Source of the DNA: Mycobacterium sp. 852002-51057_SCH5723018
GTDB lineage: Bacteria > Actinomycetota > Actinomycetes > Mycobacteriales > Mycobacteriaceae
Direction of reading: 5' to 3'
DNA length: 62,530 bases
Assembly: GCF_001667035.1 (NCBI RefSeq)
Contig: NZ_LZIR01000046.1
Coordinates: 1 to 62,530 of the forward strand
In this document: piece by piece, positions 42,011-51,418 of the stretch
Layout: the number at the start of each line of letters is the position of its first letter
How positions within the stretch are numbered: position 1 is the stretch's first letter
Made by a program: the position numbers and the translations under genes
The notes under the pieces: model-generated
What the model saw: only the letters and a program-made list of their open reading frames with translations
Told to the model about the DNA's origin: nothing
Database searches by the model: none

Positions 42011-44311
42011 ATGGCCTTACCCGTCCTTTCCACCTACCGGCTGCAGCTGCGTGGTGAGTCCAGCGGCTTCGGGTTCACCCTCGACGACGCGAAGGGCCTG
42101 CTCGATTACCTCGACGACCTCGGCGTGACCCACGTCTACCTGTCCCCGATCATGACCGCGGCCCGCGGGTCCACCCACGGATACGACGTCACGGACCCGG
42201 CGACGATCTCGCCCGAGCTGGGCGGTCCCGACGGCCTGGCCCGGCTGTCGGCGGCGGCCCGCGCGCGCGGCATGGGCCTGGTCATCGACATCGTGCCCAA
42301 CCACGTCGGCATCGACTCACCGCAGCAGAACCCGTGGTGGTGGGACGTGCTGCGGCAGGGCCGGGATTCGCCGTACGCGGCGTTCTTCGACATCGACTGG
42401 GACCTCGACGAGGACGGCCGAATCGTGCTGCCCATCTTGGGTTCCGACGACGACGTGGCCGATCTGTTGGTCGACGGTGACGTCCTGCGGCTGGGCGATC
42501 TGGCCCTGCCGATCGCACCCGGCACCGGCGAGGGAACCGGCCCGCAAGTCCATGACCGCCAGCACTACCGGTTGGTGGGCTGGCGCAACGGGATCTGCGG
42601 TTATCGCCGGTTCTTCTCGATCACGTCGCTGGCCGGGCTGCGGCAGGAGGACCCGGCGGTGTTCGACGCCAGCCACGCCGAGGTCGGCCGCTGGTTCAGC
42701 GAGCGCCTGGTGGACGGCGTCCGCATCGACCACCCCGACGGGTTGTCCGACCCCTGCGGGTATTTGGCCCGGCTGCGGGAGCTGACCGGCCCGGACGCGT
42801 GGATCGTCATCGAGAAGATCCTGGCCGTCGACGAGGCGCTCGAGCCCACGCTGCCGGTCGCCGGCACCACCGGCTACGACGTGCTGCGGCAGGTGGGCGG
42901 GGTGTTCATCGACCCGGGCGGCGAACCGGCGCTCACCGCGCTCGTCGGCTCGGCCGGCATCGGCTACCAGGCCATGCCGAAGCTGCTCGCGGAACTCAAG
43001 ACCCGCACCGCGACCCAAACCTTGGCCAGCGAGCTGGCCCGGCTGCGGCGCGCCGTCGTGGCCGCGGCGGGCGCCGATCACCGGCTGCTGCCCGAGGCGG
43101 TCGCCACACTGCTCACCCACATCGGGGTCTACCGCTGCGACTACCCCGGCCTGGCCGCCATGCTGCCCACGGCCCTCGCCGAAACCCAGGCCGCCGCACC
43201 GCATCTGGGGCCTGCGCTGCAGGTGCTCGCGGCGGCGCTGGCCCGTGGCGGCGAGCCGGCCACCCGGCTGCAGCAGCTGTGCGGAGCGGTGACCGCCAAG
43301 GCCGTCGAGGACTGCTTGTTCTACCGCGACGCCCGGCTGGTGTCGCTCAACGAAGTGGGCGGCGAACCGCACCGCTTCGGCGTCGGCCTCGCGGAGTTTC
43401 ATCAGAGCGCCGCCGACCGCGCCCGACTCTGGCCGCACACGATGACCACGCTGACCACCCACGACACCAAACGCGGGGAGGACGTGCGGGCCCGTATCGG
43501 CGTGCTCTCCCAGGTGCCGTCGCTGTGGACGGAATTCCTGGCCCGCTGGGAGATCAAGGCTCCTTCCCCCGATCCGGCGACCGGACAGTTCCTATGGCAG
43601 AACATCTTCGGCGTGTGGCCGGTGTCGGGTGAGGTCACCGGCGAACTGCGGGCGCGGCTGCACGCCTACGCCGAGAAGGCCATCCGGGAAGCGGCCTGGC
43701 ACACCTCGTGGAACGACCCGGACGCCGCGTTCGAGGGCGCGGTGCACAACTGGCTCGATTCCGTCCTCGACGGGCGGGTGGCCGGTCAACTGACCGAGCT
43801 TGTCGCCCAACTCAATCCGCATGCCGCGAGCGACGCGCTGGGTCAGAAGCTGCTCGCGCTGACCGTGCCCGGGATTCCCGACGTCTATCAGGGCACCGAA
43901 CTGTGGGACGACAGCCTGGTCGACCCGGACAACCGGCGCGCAGTGGACTACGCCGCCCGCCGGGCCGCGCTGAAAGAGTTGCAGCATCCCAAGATCCGCG
44001 TCGTCACCACGGCACTTAGGGTGCGGCGCTCCCATCCGGACACCTTCCTGCGCGGCGACTACGTCCCGGTGCTCGCCGACGGCGAGGCCAGCGACCACGT
44101 CGTGGCGTTCCGCCGCGGGGACGACATCCTGGTCGCGGTGACGCGCTGGACCGTCCGGCTGGCCGAAAAGGGTTGGGGCAATACCGTGTTGCCGCTGCCC
44201 GAGGGCACCTGGGTGGACGCGCTCAGCGGCGCGATCGCGGACGGGCCGACGTCGGCCGCTCAATTGTTCGCCGACCTGCCCGTCGTGCTGCTGGAGCGCC
44301 ACAGTGACTGA
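42011..44311 (+). CDS. treY: Maltooligosyltrehalose synthase
   Basis: GH13 enzyme that turns the reducing-end alpha-1,4 bond of maltooligosaccharides into an alpha,alpha-1,1 bond. The 766 residues show TYRLQLRG at the N-terminus, VIDIVPNHVGID, GVRIDHPDGLSDP (nucleophile), WIVIEKILAVDE (acid/base) and LTTHDTKRGEDVRARIG, with the large helical insertion typical of TreY. Its end overlaps treZ by 8 bases, so the pair is coupled. Confidence 0.96.
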   Translation: MALPVLSTYRLQLRGESSGFGFTLDDAKGLLDYLDDLGVTHVYLSPIMTAARGSTHGYDVTDPATISPELGGPDGLARLSAAARARGMGLVIDIVPNHVGIDSPQQNPWWWDVLRQGRDSPYAAFFDIDWDLDEDGRIVLPILGSDDDVADLLVDGDVLRLGDLALPIAPGTGEGTGPQVHDRQHYRLVGWRNGICGYRRFFSITSLAGLRQEDPAVFDASHAEVGRWFSERLVDGVRIDHPDGLSDPCGYLARLRELTGPDAWIVIEKILAVDEALEPTLPVAGTTGYDVLRQVGGVFIDPGGEPALTALVGSAGIGYQAMPKLLAELKTRTATQTLASELARLRRAVVAAAGADHRLLPEAVATLLTHIGVYRCDYPGLAAMLPTALAETQAAAPHLGPALQVLAAALARGGEPATRLQQLCGAVTAKAVEDCLFYRDARLVSLNEVGGEPHRFGVGLAEFHQSAADRARLWPHTMTTLTTHDTKRGEDVRARIGVLSQVPSLWTEFLARWEIKAPSPDPATGQFLWQNIFGVWPVSGEVTGELRARLHAYAEKAIREAAWHTSWNDPDAAFEGAVHNWLDSVLDGRVAGQLTELVAQLNPHAASDALGQKLLALTVPGIPDVYQGTELWDDSLVDPDNRRAVDYAARRAALKELQHPKIRVVTTALRVRRSHPDTFLRGDYVPVLADGEASDHVVAFRRGDDILVAVTRWTVRLAEKGWGNTVLPLPEGTWVDALSGAIADGPTSAAQLFADLPVVLLERHSD

Positions 44312-46112
44312 ATTCCGGGTGTGGGCGCCTAAACCCTCCCTGGTGCGGCTCGACGTCGACGGCCGGACGCACGAGATGACGCGCTCCGACGACGGCTGGT
44401 GGCATGCCGACGTCGAGGCGCCGCCGGGCGCCCGGTACGGATACCTGCTCGACGACGACCCGACCGTGCTGCCCGATCCCCGCTCACCGCGGCAACCCGA
44501 CGGCGTGCACGCCCGCTCGCAGCTGTGGGACCCGGCCGCTGTCAAAGGATTCGCGTGGACCGACGCCGACTGGCCCGGCAAGTCCCTGGAGGGCGACGCG
44601 AGCGCGGTGATCTACGAGTTGCACGTCGGGACGTTCACACCCGCGGGCACCCTGGACGCCGCCATCGAAAGACTGGACTATCTGGTCGATCTCGGCACCG
44701 ATTTCGTCGAGCTGATGCCGGTCAACTCCTTCGCCGGCACCCACGGCTGGGGATACGACGGCGTGTTGTGGTACAGCGTGCACGAGCCTTACGGCGGCCC
44801 CGACGCCCTGGTCCGGTTCGTCGACGCGTGCCACGCTCGCGGCCTGGGCGTGCTGATCGACGCGGTGTTCAACCATCTCGGCCCGTCCGGGAACTACCTG
44901 CCGCGTTTCGGGCCCTACCTGTCGTCGGCGAGCAACCCGTGGGGCGAAGGCATCAACATCGCCGACGCCGACTCCGACGAGGTGCGCCACTACATCATCG
45001 GCTGCGCGCTGCGCTGGATGCGCGACTTCCACGCCGACGGCCTGCGGCTGGACGCCGTGCACGCGCTGGTCGACACCACGGCCATCCACATTCTCGAAGA
45101 GCTCGCCACCGAAACCGACTGGCTGTCACGACAGGTGGGCCGCCCGCTGTCGCTGGTCGCCGAGAGCGACCTCAACGACCCGCGGTTGATCACCCCGCGC
45201 GAGCGCAGCGGGTACGGGCTGACGGCGCAGTGGGCCGACGACATCCATCACGCGATCCACACGGCGGTGTCCGGCGAGCGCCAGGGATACTATGCGGACT
45301 TCGGCGCCCCGTCTCGATCGATGGCCACGCTGGCGGAGACGCTGCGGCACGGCTACTTTCACGCCGGCACCTATTCGTCGTTCCGGCGCCGCCGCCACGG
45401 GCGACCGCTGGACACCACCGAGGGCACGGGGATCCCGGCCACCCGGCTGGTCGCCTACACCTGCACCCACGATCAGGTCGGCAATCGCGCCCTCGGGGAC
45501 CGACCGTCGCATAACCTGACCGGCGGCCAGCTGGCGATCAAGGCCGCCCTGGCGCTCGGATCTCCTTACACCGCAATGCTTTTCATGGGAGAGGAATGGG
45601 CGGCGTCGACGCCGTTCCTCTTCTTCAGCTCACATCCCGAACCCGAGCTGGCCCGCGCCACCGCCGAGGGGCGCAAGGCCGAATTCGCCGACCACGGCTG
45701 GAGCGCCGACGAGATCCCCGACCCGCAGGACCCCCAGACCTTTGCGCGCTCCAAGCTGAACTGGGCCGAGGTCGACTCCGGCGAGCACGCCCGGCTGCGC
45801 CGCGTGTATCGGGATCTGATCGCCCTGCGGCACAACGACCCCGACATGGCCGACCCCTGGCTCGACCACCTCACCGTCGACTACGACGAAGACGAACGCT
45901 GGATCAGCGTGTGCCGCGGCAGGCTGCGCATCGTGTGCAACCTCGGCGCCGAGCCGGCGAAGGTGCCCGTCGCCGGCGAGGTCGTCCTCGCGTGGGACGA
46001 GCCGAACGTCGGCGCCGACAGCACAACGCTGCCCGCGCATTCGTTCGCCATCCTGTCAGTGCGCGAGCAGACGTTCGCGGCGGATGACCGATCCCGGACG
46101 GGCGTACAGTAG
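44304..46112 (+). CDS. treZ: Maltooligosyltrehalose trehalohydrolase
   Basis: Releases trehalose from the TreY product. The 602 residues start with a small beta domain (FRVWAPKPSLVRLDVDG), then a GH13 barrel: VIYELHVGTFTPAGTLDAAI, VLIDAVFNHLGPSGNY, GLRLDAVHAL (nucleophile), LVAESDLNDPRL (acid) and AYTCTHDQVGNRALG. The GTG start lies inside the end of treY. Completes the glycogen-to-trehalose route, important for mycobacterial trehalose lipids. Confidence 0.96.
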   Translation: MTEFRVWAPKPSLVRLDVDGRTHEMTRSDDGWWHADVEAPPGARYGYLLDDDPTVLPDPRSPRQPDGVHARSQLWDPAAVKGFAWTDADWPGKSLEGDASAVIYELHVGTFTPAGTLDAAIERLDYLVDLGTDFVELMPVNSFAGTHGWGYDGVLWYSVHEPYGGPDALVRFVDACHARGLGVLIDAVFNHLGPSGNYLPRFGPYLSSASNPWGEGINIADADSDEVRHYIIGCALRWMRDFHADGLRLDAVHALVDTTAIHILEELATETDWLSRQVGRPLSLVAESDLNDPRLITPRERSGYGLTAQWADDIHHAIHTAVSGERQGYYADFGAPSRSMATLAETLRHGYFHAGTYSSFRRRRHGRPLDTTEGTGIPATRLVAYTCTHDQVGNRALGDRPSHNLTGGQLAIKAALALGSPYTAMLFMGEEWAASTPFLFFSSHPEPELARATAEGRKAEFADHGWSADEIPDPQDPQTFARSKLNWAEVDSGEHARLRRVYRDLIALRHNDPDMADPWLDHLTVDYDEDERWISVCRGRLRIVCNLGAEPAKVPVAGEVVLAWDEPNVGADSTTLPAHSFAILSVREQTFAADDRSRTGVQ

Positions 46113-46120
46113 GCAGTATC

Positions 46121-46136
46121 ACCTAGATGACCTAAG
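46121..46136 (+). promoter_or_regulatory. Paired ACCTA(A)G motif before the methyltransferase gene
   Basis: ACCTAG and, nine bases on, ACCTAAG. The same ACCTAAG word recurs upstream of the neighbouring response-regulator gene, suggesting a shared binding site. Confidence 0.3.
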
Positions 46137-46168
46137 TAATGCGCGGCTGCGCGGAGAGGGGTGCGCGG

Positions 46169-47071
46169 ATGGCCCGTACCGAGAATGACACCTGGGATCT
46201 GGCGTCCAGCGTCGGCACGACCGCGACGGCCGTCGCCGCGTCGCGCGCGATGGCGTCCCAGGGCCCGGATCCCCTACTGGACGATCCGTGGGCGGACCCG
46301 CTGGTGCGCGCGGTGGGCATCGACACCTTCATCAAGCTGATCGATGGCGAAAGCGGGCCCAGCGAGGACGATCCCCTGCTCAACCGTCGGGCCATGAACG
46401 AGCAGATCACCGTACGCACCCGCTTCTTCGACGACTTCTTCGTGCGGGCAACCGGTTCGGGCATCGGGCAGGCGGTGATCCTGGCGTCCGGCCTGGACAC
46501 CCGCGCCTACCGCCTGCCGTGGCCGGCCGGGACGGCGGTCTACGAGATCGACCAGCCCGAGGTCATCGAGTTCAAGACGCGGACGCTGGCCGGCCTGGGC
46601 GCCGAGCCGACCGCCCAGCGCCGCACCGTTCCCATCGACCTGCGCGACGACTGGCCGTCGGCGTTGGCAGCCGCCGGGCTCGACCCCCGGCAGCCCACCG
46701 CGTGGAGCGCCGAGGGCCTCCTGGTCTACCTGCCGCCCGACGCCCAGGACCGCCTGTTCGACAACATCACGGCCCTGTCCGCGCCCGGCAGCCGGATCGC
46801 CACCGAGCACATGGACATGCGCAGCGCGCCGGCGGACTGGGCGCAACGGCTCACCGAGCGGTCCCGTCGCATCGGCTCCAACATCAACCTGGCCGAGTTG
46901 TTCTACACCGGCGAACGCAACACCGCCGCGGAATACCTCGCCGCGCACGGTTGGCGGGTAGACATCCGGACCACCGAGCAGGCTTACGCCGCAAACGGTT
47001 TCGCGTTGCCCAACGACGAGCTGGCCTCGTTCGGCGCCGGCTCGGGCTACCTGACGGCCACCTCGGGTTAA
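46169..47071 (+). CDS. SAM-dependent methyltransferase, LCMT-like (TIGR00027) family
   Basis: A 300-residue member of the large mycobacterial family of leucine-carboxyl-methyltransferase-like proteins. The signature order is [15 protein letters not shown] at the N-terminus, [45 protein letters not shown] for [16 protein letters not shown], and [26 protein letters not shown] lies about 8 bases before the ATG, which is preferred over an upstream in-frame ATG. The substrate is unknown, possibly a small polyketide or lipid acid. Convergent with the regulator gene, with a 4-base overlap. Not present between treZ and ilvA in M. tuberculosis. Confidence 0.88.
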   Translation: MARTENDTWDLASSVGTTATAVAASRAMASQGPDPLLDDPWADPLVRAVGIDTFIKLIDGESGPSEDDPLLNRRAMNEQITVRTRFFDDFFVRATGSGIGQAVILASGLDTRAYRLPWPAGTAVYEIDQPEVIEFKTRTLAGLGAEPTAQRRTVPIDLRDDWPSALAAAGLDPRQPTAWSAEGLLVYLPPDAQDRLFDNITALSAPGSRIATEHMDMRSAPADWAQRLTERSRRIGSNINLAELFYTGERNTAAEYLAAHGWRVDIRTTEQAYAANGFALPNDELASFGAGSGYLTATSG

Positions 47072-47739
47072 GGGCCGCCGCGCCAGTGTTCGATGCGGTG
47101 ATGGTCGGGAGTGAACCCGTGGTTCACGCCCCACAGCACGGCCTGGGTGCGGCTGGTGACGCCGAGCTTACGGTAGATGTTGCGGATGTAGGACTTCACC
47201 GTGTTGGGGCTCAGGTAGGTCAGCCGCGCGACGTCGGCGTTGCTTTTGCCCTGGGTGATCAAGGCCAGGATTTCCGCCTCGCGGTCGGTGAGCCCCTCAC
47301 CGCGCCCGGGCCAATCCAGGCCGGGCGCGCTGCGGGCGCGCGGGACCGCCTCACTGATGATCTCCTGGCCGGAGTGCACGGCCTCCAGCGCGGCGACCAG
47401 CTCGCGCGCGGGCAGGGTCTTGGATAGGTAGCCGTGCGCGCCCTGCCGCCGCGCGCTTTCGACGAGGTCGGGGTGAAAGTTCCAGGTGTAGACCACAACT
47501 CGCTGTGCCCGGGGATTGGCGACCAGGACAGCGATCTCTTCGTGGTCGGATTCGGGCTGGGCGAACGAGTCGTACAGGACAATGTCGACGGTGTCCGCGA
47601 CGGGCATGGTCGAGTCGAGTTCCGCGATCACGACGCGGTCGCGGTAGGGGTCGAGCATGTTGGCCACGCCCTTCACGACGACGTCGTAGTCGTCGACCAG
47701 CGCGACCCTGATCGGTCCGCGAGAAGGCGACGGTGGCAT
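47068..47739 (-). CDS. NarL/FixJ-type response regulator, orphan
   Basis: A 223-residue regulator. The receiver domain starts [15 protein letters not shown] with the acidic pocket; Asp in DIVLYDSF is the likely phosphoacceptor and Lys in [13 protein letters not shown] the switch lysine, but the usual DxxMP order after the acceptor is absent. The LuxR-type helix-turn-helix (about 150-205) reads [44 protein letters not shown]. No histidine kinase gene is nearby. TAATGT lies 7 bases before the ATG, so the mRNA may be leaderless. Divergent from a DUF6131 gene over a repeat-rich region. Confidence 0.88.
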   Translation of the reverse strand: MPPSPSRGPIRVALVDDYDVVVKGVANMLDPYRDRVVIAELDSTMPVADTVDIVLYDSFAQPESDHEEIAVLVANPRAQRVVVYTWNFHPDLVESARRQGAHGYLSKTLPARELVAALEAVHSGQEIISEAVPRARSAPGLDWPGRGEGLTDREAEILALITQGKSNADVARLTYLSPNTVKSYIRNIYRKLGVTSRTQAVLWGVNHGFTPDHHRIEHWRGGP

Positions 47740-47750
47740 GTTGGGAACAT

Positions 47751-47789
47751 TACCTACCTAAGGGTGTATCGCTACCCCCCTTAAGGGTG
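47751..47789. promoter_or_regulatory. Repeat-rich operator region between response regulator and DUF6131 genes
   Basis: Contains ACCTAAGGGTG and, 23 bases on, CTTAAGGGTG in the same direction, plus the perfect 10-bp palindrome CCCTTAAGGG (47778-47787). Spacing of about two helical turns suits cooperative binding of a NarL-type dimer. Probably autoregulation. Confidence 0.5.
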
Positions 47790-47831
47790 GTCGACTTAGT
47801 ACGTCAGCCATCACTGAACGGAGGGCTCGTC

Positions 47832-47987
47832 ATGATCATTCTTGGCATCATCCTGCTGATCGCGGGGTTCCTGCTCAAGATCAACATCCTGTGGACCATC
47901 GGGATCATCCTGGTCGTCATCGGGGCGATCCTGTGGATCCTCGGTGCCAGCGGTCGCGCGGTCGGCGGTCGCCGGCACTGGTTCTGA
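47832..47987 (+). CDS. DUF6131-type two-helix membrane peptide
   Basis: A 51-residue peptide: MIILGIILLIAGFLLKI, then ILWTIGIILVVIGAILWILG and the tail GRAVGGRRHWF. This is the compact mycobacterial family annotated as DUF6131, with unknown function. GGAGGG lies 7 bases before the ATG, a strong ribosome site. It is divergent from the response regulator and so a likely target. The next gene's only workable start lies inside it. Confidence 0.8.
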   Translation: MIILGIILLIAGFLLKINILWTIGIILVVIGAILWILGASGRAVGGRRHWF

Positions 47988-48562
47988 TCGCGCGGCATAA
48001 GGTCCGGTTCGGCCGCGACGAATTGAAACAGTTCAGCGGCAAGACCGTGCCGGACCTGATCTCGGGCCAAGTCCGGCTGCTGTTCGTCGGGATCAACCCG
48101 GGCTTGAGAACCGTTGCGGTGCAGGCTCATTTCGCTCCCCGCGGCAATCGGTTTTGGCCGGCGCTGTTCCGGGCCGGCATCACCGATCATCTGATCGACG
48201 CCTCGTCCGGGTTTACCGCCGCCGACCGGGAGTACCTGTTGAATCGCGGAATCGGCATCACGAGCCTCGTCGATCGGGCGACGGCGGGCGCGAACGAACT
48301 CACCAGCGGCGAGTTGGTCGAAGGCCGACGGAAACTGGACGCAGTGGTTCAGAAGTACGCGCCCCGGGTGGTCGCAGTCCTGGGAATCACCGCCTACCGT
48401 GACGCCTTCAACGACCGCCAAGCCAAGCCGGGCAAGCAGGCGTCGCCCTATCCCGCAGCCGAGTTGTGGGTAGTTCCCAACCCGAGCGGGCGCAACGCCC
48501 GCGCGTCACTAGAGGGCCTCGCGGCCGCCTACGGCGAAGTCGCCCGAGCCGCCGGCATCTAG
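47933..48562 (+). CDS. mug: Mismatch-specific uracil/thymine-DNA glycosylase (Mug family)
   Basis: Base-excision enzyme removing U or T mispaired with G. The conserved part begins at VRFGRDELKQF (about 48001) and has the active-site LLFVGINPGLRTVAVQAHFA with the catalytic-type Asn, FAPRGNRFWPALFRAGI, and VVPNPSGRNA. Catalytic elements look complete. The start is unresolved: no ATG or TTG lies near the conserved N-terminus and the nearest in-frame start is a GTG inside the DUF6131 gene, giving 209 residues of which about the first 22 are unconserved. Confidence 0.82.
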   Translation: MDPRCQRSRGRRSPALVLIARHKVRFGRDELKQFSGKTVPDLISGQVRLLFVGINPGLRTVAVQAHFAPRGNRFWPALFRAGITDHLIDASSGFTAADREYLLNRGIGITSLVDRATAGANELTSGELVEGRRKLDAVVQKYAPRVVAVLGITAYRDAFNDRQAKPGKQASPYPAAELWVVPNPSGRNARASLEGLAAAYGEVARAAGI

Positions 48563-48621
48563 CAGCAGGTATCGCGCACGAATCCTCGATGCCTCAATCC
48601 TTTTGGGCTCTTGTCATCGAC

Positions 48622-49872
48622 TCAGTTGCTTGTCGGTGGTGGCTGCGGCTGGAACGGTTCGTACCACCACCAGTCGGCGCGCTCGCCGGTGGGACCGGGG
48701 CACGGGGGAACAGCCGGCGGGGGATGGTTGGGAGGACGCGCGAGCGATCCCGCGCGCAGCCGTCGACCGGCGCCGTCGGTGACGATGAGTTCCTCGGCGC
48801 ATCCGGCGATGGTGATGACGCCGCGGTGGTGCAACCGATGGTGATACGGACACACCAAAACCAGGTTGAACAACTCCGTGGGGCCGCCGTCTTCCCAATG
48901 CCGAATGTGGTGGGCGTGCAGACCGCGGGTGGCCCCACAGCCCGGCACCGCGCACGTGCGATGGCGATGCTCCAGCGCGCGGCGCAACCGCCGGCTGATC
49001 ACCCGGGTCGCCCGCCCGGCACCAATCGGCTCGCCCTGCCGTTCGAACCACACTTCACAGGTGGCATCACAGCTCAGGTAGCGGCGGTCCGCATCGGATA
49101 GCAGCGGACCCACATGCAGCCCCGCGGCGCGCTGCTCAACATCGACATGCACCACCACCGTGGTGTGAGCCCCGTGTGGCCGCCGAGCCGCCTCGGCGTC
49201 CCAGCCCGCCTCCACCAGGCGCATAAACGCCGCCACGGTGCTAGGCAACGGGGGGCCATTCTCCGAGGTGCGCTCGCCATTGCCGTGATCCTGCTTCCAC
49301 TCGGCGAACAGCGCCTCACGATGAGACGCCAAGGCGGCGTCGAACGTCGCCGCGTCGTCGTGAGGAAGTTTGATCCGCCAACAGCTGAACTCCTCGTCGG
49401 AGGTCTTGGTGATCGATGCCTCGGGCTCGGGCCCACGTTCGGATTGCGGTCGCGGCTCCAGCTTGACCGCGGTGCGCAGCTGAGTGACCGTGGCAACCCG
49501 CGCCAACTGCGCGTAATGCTCATCCGATCCCCTACCGCCCCCCGCCGCAATCACGCCGACCTGATCCAGCGACAGCCGGCCCTCGCGCATGCCCGCCGCA
49601 CAGCGCGGGAACTCCGCCAGCCGGCCCGCGATCGTGGCGATCGTGTGCGCGTTGGCCGGCGAACACCCCGTCTTCCAGGCCACCAACGCCGGCACCGACC
49701 GCGCCCCGGTGATCCCGCCCAGCTGGTCGCGATCAATCTCAGCGACGATCTCCACGATGCGCCCATCAATCGCATTGCGCTGACCACACAACTCCGCCAA
49801 CTCCTCAAACAACACCTCAAGACGCTCGCGAGGACTCACCCCCACAGCGCCAACAGATGCGGTCAAAGACAT
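48622..49872 (-). CDS. DUF222 / HNH endonuclease domain protein (13E12 repeat family)
   Basis: A 416-residue protein of the REP13E12 type. The N-terminal DUF222 region spans about 20-290; the C-terminal HNH nuclease motif is CAVPGCGATRGLHAHHIRHWEDGG...NLVLVCPYHHRLHH (about 318-365), with two CxxC-like zinc pairs and the catalytic histidines intact. A Pro-rich tail follows. In H37Rv such an element is the attachment site of prophage phiRv1; no integrase or phage gene is seen here. Codon use does not differ obviously from neighbours. No copies of it are visible elsewhere in the window. Confidence 0.88.
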   Translation of the reverse strand: MSLTASVGAVGVSPRERLEVLFEELAELCGQRNAIDGRIVEIVAEIDRDQLGGITGARSVPALVAWKTGCSPANAHTIATIAGRLAEFPRCAAGMREGRLSLDQVGVIAAGGGRGSDEHYAQLARVATVTQLRTAVKLEPRPQSERGPEPEASITKTSDEEFSCWRIKLPHDDAATFDAALASHREALFAEWKQDHGNGERTSENGPPLPSTVAAFMRLVEAGWDAEAARRPHGAHTTVVVHVDVEQRAAGLHVGPLLSDADRRYLSCDATCEVWFERQGEPIGAGRATRVISRRLRRALEHRHRTCAVPGCGATRGLHAHHIRHWEDGGPTELFNLVLVCPYHHRLHHRGVITIAGCAEELIVTDGAGRRLRAGSLARPPNHPPPAVPPCPGPTGERADWWWYEPFQPQPPPTSN

Positions 49873-50064
49873 AACCTCATCATCGCAGCCGGCTACGACA
49901 AGTTTCGGCCGTCACCATGCGCCAAGCGGCACAGCCTGATTGGCCACCAAACGCGTGCTCGCGCCGGAGCCGGCCTGATATCAACGGCACCGTTGTGCCG
50001 CTGACGCTCAACGAAATGACCAGGGCCGCTGGTCGAGAGACACCAACATGCACCTCGCGGGCAG

Positions 50065-51378
50065 CTACACGCTGGGACGCCCGATAGCCCGCACCGCCTG
50101 GGCGACAGCGTCGGCGAGCGGGTCGATCTCGTCGTCGCTCAAATCGGCTATGGTGACGCGCATTCCGGGTGACGTGCGAATCCGGAAACGCGTTCCCGGC
50201 GCCGCGGCCCAACCCGCGCCGAGCAGCCGGGTGATGGCGACGGTCTCGTCGGGCACCGGAATCCACACGTTGAGCCCGGACCGGCCGCGGGCGGCCACGC
50301 TTCGCTCGGCCAACGCGGCGCACAACCGGGTCCGGTTGCCGGCGTATCGCGCCTCCGCCTCGCCGACAAGCCGTGACGCCGCCGCGTCCGACCACAGGCC
50401 GACCGCGATGTCCTGCAACAGGTGGCTCACCCAGCCCGGGCCCAACCGCAGGCGCCCGTGCACGCGCTCGACGGTGCGACGGTCCCCGACCAGCACCGCG
50501 ACGCGCAGGTCGGGCCCGTAGGCCTTGGACGCCGAGCGCACGAAGGCCCAGCGGCGGGTCGATCCGGCCAGCGACTGCAGCGGCGCGCCGGCGATGCCCG
50601 CGCAGTGATCGTCCTCGACCAGCAGCACATCGTCGGCGTGACCGGCCAACAAGCCGCGCAAGGCCTCCGCGCGAGCCGCGGAGAGCGCCGCGCCGGACGG
50701 GTTTTGCGCGCGATTCGTGATGAGCACCCCGCGCACCCCCCGACCGAGCGCCCGGTCCATGTCGGCGACCAGCGGCCCGTCGTCGTCGACGCGCACCGGC
50801 TCGGCCGAAAGACCAAGCGCGGCAAGTAGATCCAGCAGGTTGGCCCAACCCGGGTCCTCGACGGCCACCCGGTCCCCCGGGCGCAGGTGCGCGGCCAGGG
50901 CCCGCTCGATGCCGTCCAGCGCTCCGCTGGTCACCGCGAGGTGATCGGCCGGGATGCCGTCGTCGCGGAGCGCCCGACGGGTGAACTCGGCCAGCTCCGG
51001 CGACACGGCCGGCTCCCCGTACAGCACCGGCCTGGGCCGCGGGATCCGGGCGAAGCCGATCGGCAACAGCGCCGGGTCCGGGTTGCCGGTCGACAGGTCG
51101 CGCACGCCGGGCGGGACGTCAAGCCCGAGCAGCGAGCGGGGGGTGGTCGCCGGGCGGTGCCGGACCCGGGTGCCGCGCCGCCCGGCGGTTTCGATCGCCC
51201 CGCGATCGCGCAGCAGGCGGTACGCCGCGGCCACGGTGTTGGCGTTCACCCCGAGTTGGCCGGCCAGTTCGCGGATCGGCGGCAAGGCATCGCCGGGTGC
51301 CAGGGCGCCGCGGGAGATGGCCTCCTCGACGTTGGCGGCTATGGATTCCGCGCCGGTCCCCGTATATTGTACTGGCAT
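50065..51378 (-). CDS. MocR/PdxR-like GntR-family regulator with aminotransferase domain
   Basis: A 437-residue fusion. Residues 10-75 form a GntR winged helix (GALAPGDALPPIRELAGQLGVNANTVAAAYRLLRDRGAIE). Residues 90-430 form a fold-type I aminotransferase domain with LITNRAQNPSG and VRSASKAYGPDLRVA, which has the PLP-binding lysine. Such proteins sense PLP and control vitamin B6 or related genes. It is divergent from a PPOX-fold protein gene. A CATAAT hexamer ends 7 bases before the ATG. Confidence 0.9.
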   Translation of the reverse strand: MPVQYTGTGAESIAANVEEAISRGALAPGDALPPIRELAGQLGVNANTVAAAYRLLRDRGAIETAGRRGTRVRHRPATTPRSLLGLDVPPGVRDLSTGNPDPALLPIGFARIPRPRPVLYGEPAVSPELAEFTRRALRDDGIPADHLAVTSGALDGIERALAAHLRPGDRVAVEDPGWANLLDLLAALGLSAEPVRVDDDGPLVADMDRALGRGVRGVLITNRAQNPSGAALSAARAEALRGLLAGHADDVLLVEDDHCAGIAGAPLQSLAGSTRRWAFVRSASKAYGPDLRVAVLVGDRRTVERVHGRLRLGPGWVSHLLQDIAVGLWSDAAASRLVGEAEARYAGNRTRLCAALAERSVAARGRSGLNVWIPVPDETVAITRLLGAGWAAAPGTRFRIRTSPGMRVTIADLSDDEIDPLADAVAQAVRAIGRPSV

Positions 51379-51405
51379 GAGGATAATTATGTACTAGGAC
51401 AATAT
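51364..51405. promoter_or_regulatory. Operator region between MocR-type regulator and PPOX gene
   Basis: Perfect 7-bp arms atattgt (51364-51370) and acaatat (51399-51405) enclose a direct repeat TGTACTGG / TGTACTAGG (51368, 51390) 22 bases apart, two helical turns. MocR proteins are known to bind direct repeats with such spacing. The regulator's own start codon lies within the region. Confidence 0.62.
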
Positions 51406-51418
51406 TTAAGGCAATCGC

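Noticed and set aside
48622..49872. Prophage or IS around the 13E12-type gene
   Set aside because: No integrase, transposase, terminal repeats or phage genes on either side.
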